Below are positions 14,232 to 26,473 of a stretch of DNA of 64,000 nt, one piece after another. Below the pieces are notes generated by a model, which did no database searches, was not told where the DNA came from, and saw only the letters and a program-made list of their open reading frames with translations. Each line of letters begins with the position of its first letter. The first letter of the stretch is position 1. Position numbers and translations under genes: made by a program. Source of the DNA: Tolypeutes matacus (Eukaryota > Chordata > Mammalia > Cingulata > Chlamyphoridae); the NCBI GenBank assembly GCA_026826555.1, contig JAKSZT010053887.1, positions 68,544,019 to 68,608,018 on the forward strand, in the 5' to 3' direction.

Positions 14232-14647
14232 TGTTTTCGCTTCCTAGCTGCTAAAACATACTTTACAATTGGTTTGCTTAAACAATGAAAATTTATTGGC
14301 CCATGGTTCTAAGGCTAATAGAAGTCAAAAATCAAAGTGTGATCAAGGGGAAACTTTTTTTCTGACGATTGTGATATTCTGGGGCTGGATCCAGCAGTTC
14401 TTGGTCCTTGGCATTTCTGTCACATGGCAATATAATTAATATTCTTTTCTGTGTCTGACTTTCACTTTGCCTAAAAAGGACTCCAGTAATGCAGATTAAA
14501 ACCCATCCTGATTCAGTGGGTCACACTTGAACTGAGGCAACATCTCAAAGAGAGCTTATTTACAATGGCTCCACACCTACTAGAATGAAGTCCAAGATAA
14601 TGAACATGTCCAACCTGGGGTACAGAATTCTATCCACCAATACAACA
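14232..14647 (-). mobile_element. MaLR/MLT1-like solo LTR
   Basis: Plus-strand reading has TTTTCGCTTCCTAGCTGCTA, GAAAATTTATTGGCCCATGG, AAAGGACTCCAGTAATGCAG and AAACCCATCCTGATTCAGTG, ending near TACAACA. This is the reverse MLT1 layout seen also at 48.0 kb and 50.9 kb. Boundaries are approximate, and a target duplication is not clear. Confidence 0.6.
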
Positions 14648-15044
14648 AACACTATAATTTGTTTTCTTGAAGAGACACCCACTGCATTTTTTTCAAGACA
14701 ATAACCATAAAATACTCACACCCAAAAAACCACACTTTGCCACATGTTCTTTCTAGTAAAAATGTTGTTACATGAACAAAACAACTAATTCAGCTTGCAA
14801 ATGAAACAATCACAAAACTGTTTTTCCAAGTATCAGCCATCATATTTTGGTTTGCAGCAAAAGTGCTTTATGCATAATCCTTTTTCACGTGCAAAATATT
14901 ATAAACTGTGTAGTCCAGGGTCAAATTTCAATCAAATTAATAATTTACACTGCTTTATCAAAGGCATTCTTAAGTGAAACTCACATTTACTTCATTGCAA
15001 GTTCATGGTGGTGAAAATATAATGAATCCTAGACCACTATAGTG

Positions 15045-15225
15045 GCACCACTTTATTTCATGCTAAGGTACCATCAGATTTACCCAACATTGCTTTTGCA
15101 ACACCAGTGAAAATTTCACTCCATTGAAATGCTTTGGTATTATTATATTTTTTTCAGAAACTCCTCTAAGGGTCTCATGGACATCCAGAAGTCCACAGGC
15201 AGCACTTGGAAAACCACTGTAATAG
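15045..15225. repeat. Possible hAT-type DNA transposon fragment
   Basis: The right edge reads GCAGCACTTGGAAAACCACTG. Its reverse complement, beginning CAGTGGTTTTCC, resembles the terminal repeat of mammalian hAT/MER5-type elements. A clear left terminal repeat and an 8-bp duplication are not visible, so this is tentative. Confidence 0.3.
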
Positions 15226-17580
15226 CATAATTAAATTACACTATTCATTTGCATTTAAATAATTTTGTGACTCTGTTTGAAATTTGTTAACCTTTCTTTA
15301 ATATTGATGACTTAAAGACTGAAGACGCCCAGATAACTGTCTATCTCTGAGAAGAATTGAGCCTTCATCAAGTGGGGAAAAAGCACATTCAGGTCCATAC
15401 TACTTGGGCCTGATTTAATGGAATGCAAAAAAAGTCAGGTCCACTATACTTTTCAGCCTTTGAAAATTTTTCAGAATCACAAATTGCTCATTCAGCCATC
15501 CAATCACGCCAATGCTTTAATATTATGTCTAATAGGGTGGGAAGTCTCTAAAGAAACAATCGGTAAAAATTCTTATCTGAAGTTGTGGAAGTGATTTCTC
15601 ACTTCCTGTTTTAAAATCCCATGTACATTCATAATTTCTTATTAGGTTTTAGGACGAGAAACATAGAGGGAGCTTCTGAACTTACATAGAGAAAGCATGT
15701 ATTTCAACAGTCATATTTTTTGTGGACTTTCAAAGACTACTGACTCTAAAATTGCAATCTGTTATACATTTCCATGATTCAGATCAGAACTTTAAAAATG
15801 CATTTGAAAGTGATTTGCTCCTAAAATTAACATAGTTATTTTACTTTTAATTGATGAAATGATATAATTGAATATTTGCATTCGATCAGTGTATAAATAT
15901 ATCCATACCCACCTACACACATGCAAAATTCCAAACAAATCCCTTTAAGGTCTCACAATTTCTAAAGGGGAAAAAACAAACACCGGTGTCAACTTCTGGC
16001 TCCATTTTTACAAAAATTCAATTCTTAAGCAATAGTTTCATGACTTTTTCAATACCCTATAACCTCATTTATCTAGAATGTTAAAGTCTTGGAACAGCTC
16101 TACATTACTAAATTTCTCAAATAAAATAATTTAAATAAACAATAATTGCTCTAAATGTACAAGATTGCAAGCATTGAGAATGAGATAAAGATGAGTAAGA
16201 CTAGGCTTCTGTTTTGAATGATTGTTTGGATTAGAAAAGCAGACACATATTTGTCAATCCAATACAAGGTGAATTTAGACACTGTTAACTACATTTAGAA
16301 AAGTCATTTTGTTGTGGTTCAGAGGATGGAGTCATTAAAACAAGGTTCCTCAGAAGACCTCTGTGGTTAGCAGCACTCACATGTCGTCTCCGTTAAGGAC
16401 AAGTTATTACCGGACTTCTATACTATGTTAATTTTTATTCTTCAGTATTAAGGATATTGATGTCTTAAAAAAACTATAATTCTTTGGCCACCACTGGAGA
16501 CAATTCTAAATAAAGATAATAATCCATTTGCTTTATTAGTCACCACAGCATGGGGAGACTGCTTGATATAAAAAGAATATGCACCCTGAAATTAAATTAG
16601 TCCAACGGAAATGCCTTGAAAATTATTATTTAACACTAACTGTTCAGTTCATATGAAACTGTTCATCATTTTCAATGGCTTTAATCTAGCCCTTATCTAA
16701 GGACAATTTTGTTGGAAGAATATTTCTTAACTTCTTCTTTGAATTATCCTGAGGCTATACTTGATCATCTAATTTAAAATGCCAATAAGCTACTTTGGCC
16801 CAATTAGTTTTTGCTTATTTGGAATGCTGCACCCATTCATACCAATTTAAAAAAATATTTAAGGAAAGACTTCTCATTCTAAAGATAAAATAATTATCAT
16901 AATAAATAATAATAATAAATATAATAACAACAAATTCAAAAATAGAAGTTATATTTGTATAAGAAACTATTTTGTTCAATAAATCTCCTGAATATCTATC
17001 TACATAAAACCATCACAAATCCTTTTATCCTTAAGGATAAAAGAGTAGTACTTTTCCCTGTGGTATGTTCAGCATTGTAAATGATGAAAGTGACAGTCAT
17101 CTCTGTCTGTGCTTGGAGTAAGTTTCAGAGCTTAATGGAGCCAATTGTTCTACTTCATTTTAAGCCACTATTTTTAAATAGCCATCAACATCTTTTACAA
17201 AATGTCTTGATATCCTCAATCTGTGGCTGGCATTTCTAGTCTATCCAGGCTCTAGAATCTAAGAATAATCTTTGTGTCCTTCCACATACTTTCTCTGGTA
17301 AAAAATTATCACCATTTTTTCTTTTTCTTTTTATTCCAGCTATCAATTGCCCCATTCTCATATCACTGTTCGTTTACAAGGACATTTTAGGGAATATCAG
17401 CTTTTGCTTCCAACCTATCTTTATATCACTTCATATTACTTTGAGCTCAAATTTCTCAGCCTGAATTTCCCAGCCTCCCATGATATTGTGCCATCCTATG
17501 GTCGAATTTGAATGTTCATTAATTCCAAACACATTAATTCCATTTAGTGGGTCTCTTAACTAACTCCCTCATGCACTAGG
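15226..17580. other. Unique AT-rich DNA
   Basis: AT-rich sequence with an (AAT)n-like patch near 16,900-16,930. I see no gene or recognised transposon. Confidence 0.45.
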
Positions 17581-17589
17581 CAATATAGA

Positions 17590-17750
17590 ATAATACCCAT
17601 CAGTTTTATTAAATAGAGCCAGAATATCTTGTTTTAAATCCTGGTTCTATCATTTACTATCTGTGCAACTTTGATAAATTAACTTCTCTGTGATCAATTA
17701 CATTTATCTAGTTCACAAGATTGTGGTGAGAATTTAAAAATTAATGCATG
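17590..17750 (+). repeat. MIR SINE copy
   Basis: Plus-strand MIR layout: TTTTAAATCCTGGTTCTATC, then ATTTACTATCTGTGCAACTTTG, then TAACTTCTCTGTG and ATTGTGGTGAGAATTTAAA. It is diverged. Confidence 0.65.
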
Positions 17751-17879
17751 ATGTATATAGATACAGCTCCTCAACTAGATTTTACTTTCCTCATAAATGT
17801 TTTTAATGAATAAACTAATGAATGAAATAAAATAGTGTCATAGATGAGATGCACATTGAGAGCATGAAAACAGTAGCTA

Positions 17880-18555
17880 TGAATTATTTGAAGGTAGGGG
17901 TCAAAGAATGTTCTTGGGGAAAATAAAGAAAGCCAAGTTTTAAAGTATCCAGAGAATGTAGACATTTAAAACCACATTACATATTTTGGTGTTCTAAGAA
18001 CAGTGAGAATCCATTGATATGTTTTAGGCAGGGTTGCAAAATGATCAGATTTATGTTTCTAAAAGATGTCTCTGTTTATGGTAGAGATGGTTAGGTGTAG
18101 GAAATGCACAAAGGACATAGGGAGAACAAGGCAATAGGCTAGAGCAGCAGTCCAGGTGGCATAGAGTGGTAATCTTGACTGGAATGGTTGTCAAAGGTGA
18201 TACACATTTAGGAGGCAAATTTGTAAAATTTGACAGAGCTTATTATCAATTTATAGGAGGAAGAGTGAGTCTAGGTTTATGTCTAATATATTTGGATGGG
18301 GGGGTGCAATTGTCTAAAAAATTAAACTTTGGGTAAAAAACTTGGGAAGTATAGGCAGGAATTATGAATTTGGTTTTGTATATATTGAGCTAGATCTACT
18401 TTTGAAAATTCCAATAAAAAAATGGCAAGTAGGCACTTGAAGATACGGCTCTGTAGCTAAGAAGGCAAGTCTAGGCTGCAGGTATACATTGAGTTATCGG
18501 TATTGAGGTATGGTGACATCATATTCATGGTAGAGATTATCCATGAAGAGTAAAT
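17880..18555 (+). repeat. Ancient interspersed repeat, same family as 12.7 kb
   Basis: Contains GGCAGGGTTGCAAAATGATCAG, TAAAAGATGTCTCTGTTTATGG, GCAGCAGTCCAGGTGG and GAATTTGGTTTTGTATATATTGAG. These follow on from and overlap the block at 12.7-13.4 kb (compare AAAAGATCACTCTGTCTC and GTAGTCCAGGATGAGAC there). The family name is not established. Confidence 0.4.
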
Positions 18556-18559
18556 AAAT

Positions 18560-19955
18560 GCTTGAGTAAACTTCACAGTTAATTACTACAACTCTCCTAT
18601 TGTCTCCAAATTAATTTATATGAAAAAATAATGTGCAATAAAAGACAAGAACAGGCAAAAAATGGAGAAAAATTATAGGAGGTTGTATACACACACACAT
18701 ATAAACAGAGTAAAGAAGGTTTCAAAATGAAGCAATTGTGAACTGGGTTTGTAACTTCAATAGATCTGTTTAACATCAGTAGATGTTCAATGAACACTAA
18801 GCTCTGTGAGAATTCAAAGAAGAAAAAATCAGACTTTTTTTTTTTTTTTCAAAGAAATGTAGTACCTTCAGTGACAAGGAAACTTAAAGGAATACATAAA
18901 GAAAAATCCTAATGTAAGGAATACGATAACATTTTTATTTCTATTTTTTAAATCATCAGATGATGCATTCAATATCAAGAACGCTATGAGACAGTAATAA
19001 ATGAATAAGTAAAATTATCACCATCATAAACAATAAAAGACGAATTGAGGGCTATATTTTTATTGATAAATTCAGTGAAAAGAGAAGTTGAGCATTTATG
19101 GTCAGGAAAGGGACTTTATCAGGATTTGTTTTTCCAACTCAGATGTGGTATGAATAAGAGAGAAAAACACAGTGGAGAATCATATATTCCTCCTGTGCTG
19201 TTTTTGTTTGTTTATTCACTTTATTTTTTTAATTTAAATAAGCTAATGTAAATGTTTGGAAGAGACTGAAGAGGGGTTGGAATGATTAGAAATGTATCAG
19301 GTAAATTATTTTCACAAATTCATCCTTGATTCACAGACCTAAGCATCTTCAATATAGTGTTGCTTTCATCTCTCAGTGTCTGAGTTTTTTACTTGATGCA
19401 GTCAAGGAAGTAGTTGGACATGGAGAAAGTTCAAGAAGTTTTAAGGTCAGGCTTGGGAGTGGCATAAACCACTTCTCCCAGTTCACTGGCCAGAACTGAG
19501 TCACATGGCCTTGCATAACTACGGAGGACAAGGAAATATAACCTAGTTTTTTTATGTTGCTTGTCATTTATTTAAGAAAGTGTCCATCACATTGTGAAAG
19601 TATCTTTCTCCCTTTAACCTGAAGAAATAATCACTGGGGTGATACTTTGAAATACTTTTCAAGAAATGATTTTAGTAGTTATTGATAATTTTTTCCTGAA
19701 ACAATATTAAATAGTAAGGTACAATGCTAGCATTTTCTGATTCTCTCATAGTTTTTGCATTAATTAGTGGCATTAGAAGAGCTTTTTTACTCAAACTGCC
19801 TTTGTTTTTGAGTTTCACTGTGGTTTACATTGTTTTAAAAATTATTCACTGTGTTATTACTACCATTTTTTGATGCTAAAAGCAAACCCAAATTTGGCTA
19901 AGGGAAGCACCTTTTGATACATTAAAATATTTTCTTAAATTTTTTTTTAGGGGAT
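18560..19955. other. Unique DNA
   Basis: No exon or recognised repeat family seen. A T-run lies at about 18,835-18,850. Confidence 0.4.
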
Positions 19956-19964
19956 TGGAGGAGT

Positions 19965-20170
19965 AAATCTACATTTATTAAGGTCATATTGTGTGCTAGT
20001 CTTTTTGCATTTTCATTCAATCCTCATAATAAGTGAATGGAACAGGCAGCATTATTAGGTCCACACTACAGATGAAGAAATCCATGCCCAAAGAGGTCAA
20101 GAGACATGGCCATGGCTGCATACAAATTTGAACATTGTCCAGTTTGGGTTCTTTTCCATTACACCACGAA
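19965..20170 (-). repeat. MIR SINE copy
   Basis: Reverse MIR layout on the plus strand: TTTATTAAGGTCATATTGTG, CATTCAATCCTCATAATAAG, ACTACAGATGAAGAAATCC, CAAAGAGGTCAAGAGACATGG and CAGTTTGGGTTCTTTTCC. Confidence 0.65.
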
Positions 20171-20439
20171 CTCCAGCCAAAGATTCTGTAAATATTTTAC
20201 CAAAATTCTGATGCCATTTGTGGGAACCTGGAACTGAGTATTCATAAATTCTATGAAAGTGAGAGAGATTCAAAGATTACTCATATATAGAAACAAAGGG
20301 AAAATTAGTTTTCTGTTTTACATTTTATAACCGATAACAGTCTTTAAGGAAAATATCTGCAAGCTGATAGATGAAGAAATGTTGCTTCTGGGTAATTTTT
20401 CTCCCTCCTTTCCTCTATGTGAGAATTTAATAACACATA

Positions 20440-21700
20440 TGTTTAATATTCTGTGTTTATCTCATGCATTTTTCTCTATTTTTATGTTCTTCCCCTGCAC
20501 TTCAGTTCTTATATTTTCTATTTAAATATCTTCTACTTCACTAATCTCCTCTTCTGTACTATATTATCTGATAAATCCATGTATTGAGGTATTGAGTTAT
20601 TTTGTCTTTCCATTCTAATTTGATTGAGACAAATTTTCTGGAAGAACTTTCCATCTTAATACTGATTTTCTTATCTCCTTTAAAAATATTAATAATAGCT
20701 ATGTTGAAGTTGTTGTCTGTTAACTTCAGTATCTGGATCATCTATAGGTGTGTTTCCTGTATATGTGTGTATGTGTGTCTGTCATGGCTTTTTTTTTTTT
20801 TTTTTTAATGACATTGGCCTGTCTCTTTTCATGTTTGATAATTTATGGTTAAATGTTGTACATTTTTACTGGAAAAAAAAAAGGTAAAGCACTAGACAAT
20901 GCTATTTTCTTCCAAGAGTTTACTCTTCCTTCTTTTTTAGGGAATGGGATGATCATCTTAATCAGAAGTAGACTAGTTGAAGCTGGGATGTTCTCCTGGG
21001 CTCCCTTCCCCATAAACACTAAAATTTAATTCTTTCCTTCCTAGCTCTTCAGACCGCCAAAAATTCTAATGTGTTTTTCAACTGGTTTCTGATTTCCTCC
21101 GTATTCTACCCTATTGTCCAGTTTCAGCGTTTAGTAAATGAATTCAGATGAAAAGTAGCAGAGGTTCAGGTTCAGTTCTAACTCCACTCTTTTCACTGAA
21201 ATCTGGCAAGTTTCTAATGTTTGTCTCTCCAGACCCATGAGACTATCAAAAGTCCATTGATTTTCCTTCTTCTTTAAGTTTCTCTGCCTCAATCCTTTGT
21301 CCAGATCCTGAGCCTCTTGCTGGGTCCTGAAGCAACAAAGGCCCTGCTTGAAAATACATCTATAAAATATTGGCTCACCTCTCCCTGTGTTTTAACCTTC
21401 TTTGACAGTATTTATTCCTTTTGATTTGGGTTATTCTATCAGTTCTCACAGTCCTTAATTTCTGACACAAGATGTTTCTTTGTTCCAGTACTGAAATTAT
21501 TCAATTCTTTTCTACAAGGACCTCCGTTTTCTTATTGCTACTTTTGTCTCTTTGCTTTTAGTTAATTTCAGTGTGCAGAACTAAGGATTATATATATAGT
21601 TCCATGTTGATACCCCCCAATTCTAAATTTCCATTCCAGTGCTACTTCTCCTACCGCATTCTTTGTTTGTATTTCTCTCCTGTCACAGTGAAACCCATAT
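20440..21700 (-). repeat. Possible old L1 leader fragment
   Basis: T-rich on the plus strand with phrases such as CATGTTTGATAATTTATGG and GTTGTACATTTTTACTGG. In other mammals similar phrases occur in the minus orientation of old L1M-type 5' regions. No coding part is attached. Recognition is by phrase only and the limits are approximate. Confidence 0.3.
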
Positions 21701-22059
21701 TTCCTAACATTTAATTTTATTTTATAGTGTATAGGGAATTACAAACAGAATAACCTGAGAAGGCACTGGGTATTTTTATTCTAAAGGCCAGAGGTCTTAT
21801 GAGCAATATAAGCCATTTAAAGTTCAGTTCTCAGTGCTTCTGAAATGTATTCATTTAAAAACGCTAATGCCCACTGAGCTCAGCATCACACCCTGATAAA
21901 GGCAATATGGAAGAGAGTTTGCGTTTAGGATCTCTATAGGAAACACACTTCTAAGAGGATGTAAATATCTCTTCAGGGAATACCATAAATGTGAATTTGT
22001 GAAGAGGATGCAAAAATATGAATGATAATCCATCCTGAAAGCACAAAATCTTTCTACTG

Positions 22060-22108
22060 TAGATATATATATATATATACACATATATATACATATACAT
22101 ATATATAA
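22060..22108. repeat. TA/CATA-rich simple repeat
   Basis: Run of (TA)n grading into TACATATACATATATAT. A simple low-complexity tract. Confidence 0.8.
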
Positions 22109-22889
22109 TTACATTTACTTAAATACTTATTCAAGGAATCACAGGACTACATGGAACCCTGAGAGGCTGCCCAGTACATTTTCTGGTCTTCAGGCAAGGC
22201 CACCTCTAAGCTAACTTAGATGATAAAATCCCTTACCTTTTAAAAAGCTCCCTTGTGTAACCTATTTTTGGGTTTAACATCCTACACTGTTAGGAATTCC
22301 TTCATTATCTATAGCTTAAACCTCCATGCTGCAGTTTAGTCCCGTTTTTCTTTTTCCTTTCTCTGTAATGTTAGAAAGTTGCTTGTCATTATCTTTTGAA
22401 TAATGCCCCTTCATATACTAGAAATCTTAATATATGACTCAGCCTCATGGCTTTTTTTTTAGTTTGAATGTTTGCTTTATCTATTTATTAACCTTACTAT
22501 TCTGCTGAAACCTCTTCAAGTTATTCTTAATCTTTTAACATTTTGGAGCCCAGTCCCCAGCCACAGCAATGTAGTAAAAATGTGGCTGAAATGACTATGA
22601 TGTTAGGAAAATTTAGATCTCATGGCTGCTATATGAAAGTGAGTCTGCATTTATGGTTCATATTTTATCTTTTTCCGTTAGTTACCCAATATTTTTCTTT
22701 CCTGTTCAGTTATAAATAGCTGTTTAAGCAAGTTATTTTAGTGAGTCACAGTATTTAATACAAAATAACTAGGAATTCTGGAATGGTGCTGATATTATGC
22801 CTAAACCTGACCAAAAGATGCTTTATTTATAATTCTTTCTTTAGTTGAATAATTGAGTAATAAGACGATTGTCAGAAATAGCTACTATT

Positions 22890-23100
22890 TTTTGAGTATT
22901 TAACATGTGCTAACAACTGTGCCAAGTACAGTACAAGAAACACTTAATTTAATTCTCACAAACATAATTAGAGTACTCCCTATTATTCTATTTTAAAAGG
23001 TGAGAGGAGCAGACCCAAGCCTATTTAAGTGAATAATCCAGGGAGTGGGTGCAAACACAAATTATTTTAACTCTGAAACCTGTGCTCTCAGCAACTACAC
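22890..23100 (-). repeat. MIR SINE copy
   Basis: Reverse MIR layout on the plus strand: CTAACAACTGTGCCAAGTAC, TTAATTTAATTCTCACAAAC and a degraded GAACCTGTGCTCTCAGCAAC-type head. Confidence 0.6.
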
Positions 23101-23255
23101 AAACTTTCCTAGAATTTAAGTTGGTCCCTAGCATTTTGGAAATTACCTTAGTGATAAAATCTATCACTATTTAGAACAATCCTTAGGGAACAGGTGAGCC
23201 CTGGTTAAACCCCATTCCAATGTTGCAGTAATGTTTGCCCAGCAATGACTTAGAG

Positions 23256-23448
23256 CAGGGGTTCGTAACTTTTTTTGTCCCACCGACCCCTTTGCCAGTT
23301 GGTGAAAACCACAGACCCCTTACTAAGTCCACACTATACTGTGTAGTATTTAATAAATATATCATACCTGCACCAACATGTCCCCACAAGAATAATGTTT
23401 TTTTTCAATTTCAATTCCAGCTCATGGACCTTTTGTTAAGAATCCCTG
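23256..23448. mobile_element. Short hAT-type DNA transposon with 8-bp TSD
   Basis: A 193-bp element bounded by inverted ends: CAGGGGTTCGTAAC on the left, and GTTAAGAATCCCTG on the right, whose reverse complement is CAGGGATTCTTAAC. The octamer ACTTAGAG occurs immediately outside both ends (23248-23255 and 23449-23456). An 8-bp duplication with CAGGG-type ends is the signature of hAT transposons. There is no coding capacity, so it is a nonautonomous (MITE-like) copy that would have been moved by an hAT transposase supplied from elsewhere. Confidence 0.85.
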
Positions 23449-23659
23449 ACTTAGAGAAAGGAAGTTAGACATCTGCTAATTGTAATTTTCAGGCTACCAA
23501 TTACTATGAAAGTAATTGATCCTAACAAACTCCTTCATATAACTGCAATAACACTTCAAGTTTTATTACCTTAGGACACTACAATATGGATTGTAAAGAG
23601 GGTGGGATTAACTGAGGATAGAATTGAAGTGTAACTTTCTTGGAAGCTTGAAAAAAGTA

Positions 23660-23903
23660 GATGGTAATACTGTGGTTGTAGCTGAAAATTACTACAGGGT
23701 GTGTGTCTTTGTGATTTTAGTTTCTTAAGAAATGTTTGAAACATCAATGGAGGAGGTGCTTAAGTAGAGGCAATGGTGAATATTGATCTAATCACCTTCT
23801 TCAACAATTCATCAATATGTACCATTTGCCTTGAAATATACATATTTATTTCTGTTACTGCTTAAATTGACACTCTAGTATGCATTTAGTTACAAATATT
23901 TTA
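23660..23903. repeat. Duplicated ~240-bp segment, copy 1
   Basis: Matches 29,672-29,917 over about 240 bases with small indels. Shared phrases include TGTGGTTGTAGCTGAAAATT, TTTTGTGATTTTAGTTTCTT-like sequence, AATATTGATCTAATC and GTACCATTTGCCTTGA. It abuts an L1 3' end on its right. I do not recognise a named family; it may be an unnamed interspersed repeat or a local duplication. Confidence 0.75.
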
Positions 23904-24860
23904 GACTGGCAGCTATTAAAAAAAAGAGAGCGAGAACTACAAGTGTTAGGATGTGGAGGAAAGGGAACACTTATCCACTGCTGGTGGAAATGTAGAACGG
24001 TGCAGCCATTGTGAGGACGGTTTGGTGTTTCCTCAGGAAGCTAACTATAGGAACTGCCATATGATCCAGCAATCCCACTGCTGGATATATACACAGAAGA
24101 ATCGAAAGCAAGGACACGAACAGATATTTGCACACTGATATTCATAGCGGCATTGTTTGCTATTGCCAAAAGTTGGGAGTAACCCAAGTGTCCATAAAGA
24201 TTAATGGATAAGAAAATTGTGGTATGTACATACAATGGAATATTATTCAGTTATAAGAAGAAATGAAGTATTAACATATGGGAAAACATGGATGAATCTT
24301 GAAGACCTTATGTTGAGTGAAGGAAGCCAGTCACTAAAGGACAACTATTACATGACCTCACTGATATGGCCTAAACAAATTGAGAAGACTCACAGAGCTT
24401 GAGTCTGGAAGAGACGTTATCAGGAGACAGAAAGGGAGTAGTGTGGTGAGTTGATGCTCAATATGGGCAAAACTTAAAGTAAGGTAGAAGAGGGTGGTTT
24501 GGCAGTGGATAGAGGTGATAGTCATGCAGGGATGTGAGTGGGCTGATGGTGCTGGAATGTGAGGGTGAGCAGCATTGGGGGGCTTGGGTTGGGCTATCCA
24601 AGGAACTGGGGGAAAGGCTGTAGGAAGCAACAGGTGAACTCAGGATTTGTAGGTCTATGGTTAAAATTACAGTGGTGGGAATGTTCTTTTAGTAAATACA
24701 GCAGGGAAAGGTTATTGGTGGAGGATGTTGGGGGTGGAGAATATGTGGGAAAGGGTGCACCTGGGTCATGCTTCTGTGGAATATGAAAGTGTTCATCTTG
24801 TCATAGGGTGTTATTGCAGTAGGTGGAGACCCACACAATAAGCAATAAAATATTTAACTC
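23904..24860 (+). mobile_element. L1 3' end (ORF2 C-terminus and 3' UTR)
   Basis: A 5'-truncated LINE-1. The first part encodes the cysteine-rich C-terminal region of ORF2 in broken frames. It is recognisable from GGTGGAAATGTAGAACGG, GATCCAGCAATCCCACTG, CGGCATTGTTTGCTATTGC, and a frame at 24,217-24,402 beginning MWYVHTMEYYSVIRRNE. A G-rich 3' UTR follows and ends near AATAAAATATTTAAC at 24,845-24,859. Truncation at the 5' end is usual for L1 insertions because reverse transcription often stops early. Confidence 0.85.
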
Positions 24861-25248
24861 CCATCCTAGAGAATCCTGCTATGTTCTTAGTTAGAGGGAC
24901 AAAAGTCTCTCAGGAACATAGGGAGTGCCTAATAAAAGAAGATGGACCAATATGTCAAGTCCTCAATATTAATGCATGTAATTATGAACCTTGTTCTTCA
25001 AAAAGAGCATGGGGCATTTTTAGTCTAGGGTTTAACAAATATTTTCTGAAAAGAGACAGCTAGTAAACACTTTCAAATTTACAGGCAACTACTTAACTCT
25101 GCCATTGTAACAGAAAGATAGCCATAGACAATATGTAAATAGATGTGGCTGTATTCCAATAAAACATATTTACAAAAGCCATATTTTTTCATATGGGTCA
25201 TATTTTTCTGAATTCTGATTTGTTCTAACCCTCTAATCTTGGAATACA

Positions 25249-25270
25249 AAAAAAAAAAAAAAAAAAAAAC
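25249..25270. repeat. Poly(A) tract
   Basis: An uninterrupted run of A just over 20 bases long. No clear retroelement body was recognised upstream. Confidence 0.7.
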
Positions 25271-25444
25271 CATACTGTGATGATTTGTCAGAGATTAAAG
25301 AGCTGGAATTTGCACATGTGTAGAAACCAAATTTTCAGAATCCTAGATCCATATAATGACCTTGTAATGTCTCATTATATAAAAATCCTATAAGAGATAA
25401 CAACTATGTTTTTTGATAATAATTATACATGTTATTGGTTGAAA

Positions 25445-25670
25445 TAAGAATTCCAATAAACAATTTTTGAGTGTTTTCTATGTACCAGGAAATTTACTAA
25501 GTGTTTTACTAAGATTACTTCATTTAATCTTCACAAAATATTCCTATGAGAAAAGCATATAATTACCTTCATTATGCAGATGAGAAATTGAGTCATGGAC
25601 ATGCTAAGCAAGTTGTCCAAGGCCACACCTTAAGTAAGTGGTAGAGAGAGATTTTAACACCAGGCAAATG
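25445..25670 (-). repeat. MIR SINE copy
   Basis: Among the better preserved MIR copies here, on the minus strand: GTGTTTTCTATGTACCAGG, TTCATTTAATCTTCACAAA, TATGCAGATGAGAAATTGAG, CAAGTTGTCCAAGGCCACAC and AAGTAAGTGGTAGAGAGAG on the plus strand. Confidence 0.75.
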
Positions 25671-25969
25671 AATATATTAAGAGTTTGGAACCAAAATTTT
25701 AATACATTAGACTCCTCAGTATTAATTCTCTATCTTGAAAACAAAATTGAGAGAATCAATTATAAAATATTTAAGAGACATATATAAAGCATGAATAAGC
25801 AAAGTTAGGCTGTAAAAATGGATCAAGGATATATATGGATTAGGTATTTCTTAAACAATATTATAAAAATACAAAATTAAGTTAAAGGTAATGAAGATGA
25901 AATTTTTCTGCAAAAATATAAATAACTGAAACTACCCTAACATGCATACACATACATACACGCACATAC

Positions 25970-26014
<45 letters not shown>
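25970..26014. repeat. (GA)n microsatellite
   Basis: A GAGA array preceded by a CATACACATACATAC patch. It lies just upstream of the LTR at 26,031. Confidence 0.85.
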
Positions 26015-26018
<4 letters not shown>

Positions 26019-26030
26019 ACACATCTGAGC

Positions 26031-26473
26031 TGTGACAGTTTAAATTTCTTTTATGAATCCCAAAAAGAGAAGGATTATGTTTTTTAACTAATACATTCCT
26101 CTGGGTGTGGACACTTTGATTGGACTATGTCAGTAAAGTGTGACTCGGGTTGAGTATCTGTCCTCTTATTGGAACTGTTATAAATCGAAACACACAGAGA
26201 CATATCCACAGAAAAATGCAGTTCCTCGATATTGACCCTGACAAATGAGAGAAAGGACTACAGGAAAAGACGCCCCAGAAGGTTGAGAGAGGCTCTGGAG
26301 TCTGGAACCAGCAGAGCACAGAAGCATTTTGGTGAGAAATCATTTCTGATGGTGGCTTGATTTGGACATTTCATGGCCTAGGAATTGTAAGCTTTTACCC
26401 CAAATAAATCACCTTTATTAAAGCAATCTATTTCCAGTATTTTGTATCGGCAGCGTTGTGGCAAACTAAGACA
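26031..26473 (+). mobile_element. Solo LTR, MaLR/ERVL-like
   Basis: Starts TGTGACAGTTTAAATTTC and ends GGCAAACTAAGACA, so it has TG...CA ends. It is about 443 bp long, with an AATAAA at about 26,404 shortly before the end, the normal place for an LTR polyadenylation signal. No internal retroviral sequence adjoins either side. The flanks TGAGC and AGATC do not give a clean target duplication. The layout resembles xenarthran LTRs of the ERVL/MaLR group, recalled rather than searched. Confidence 0.65.
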
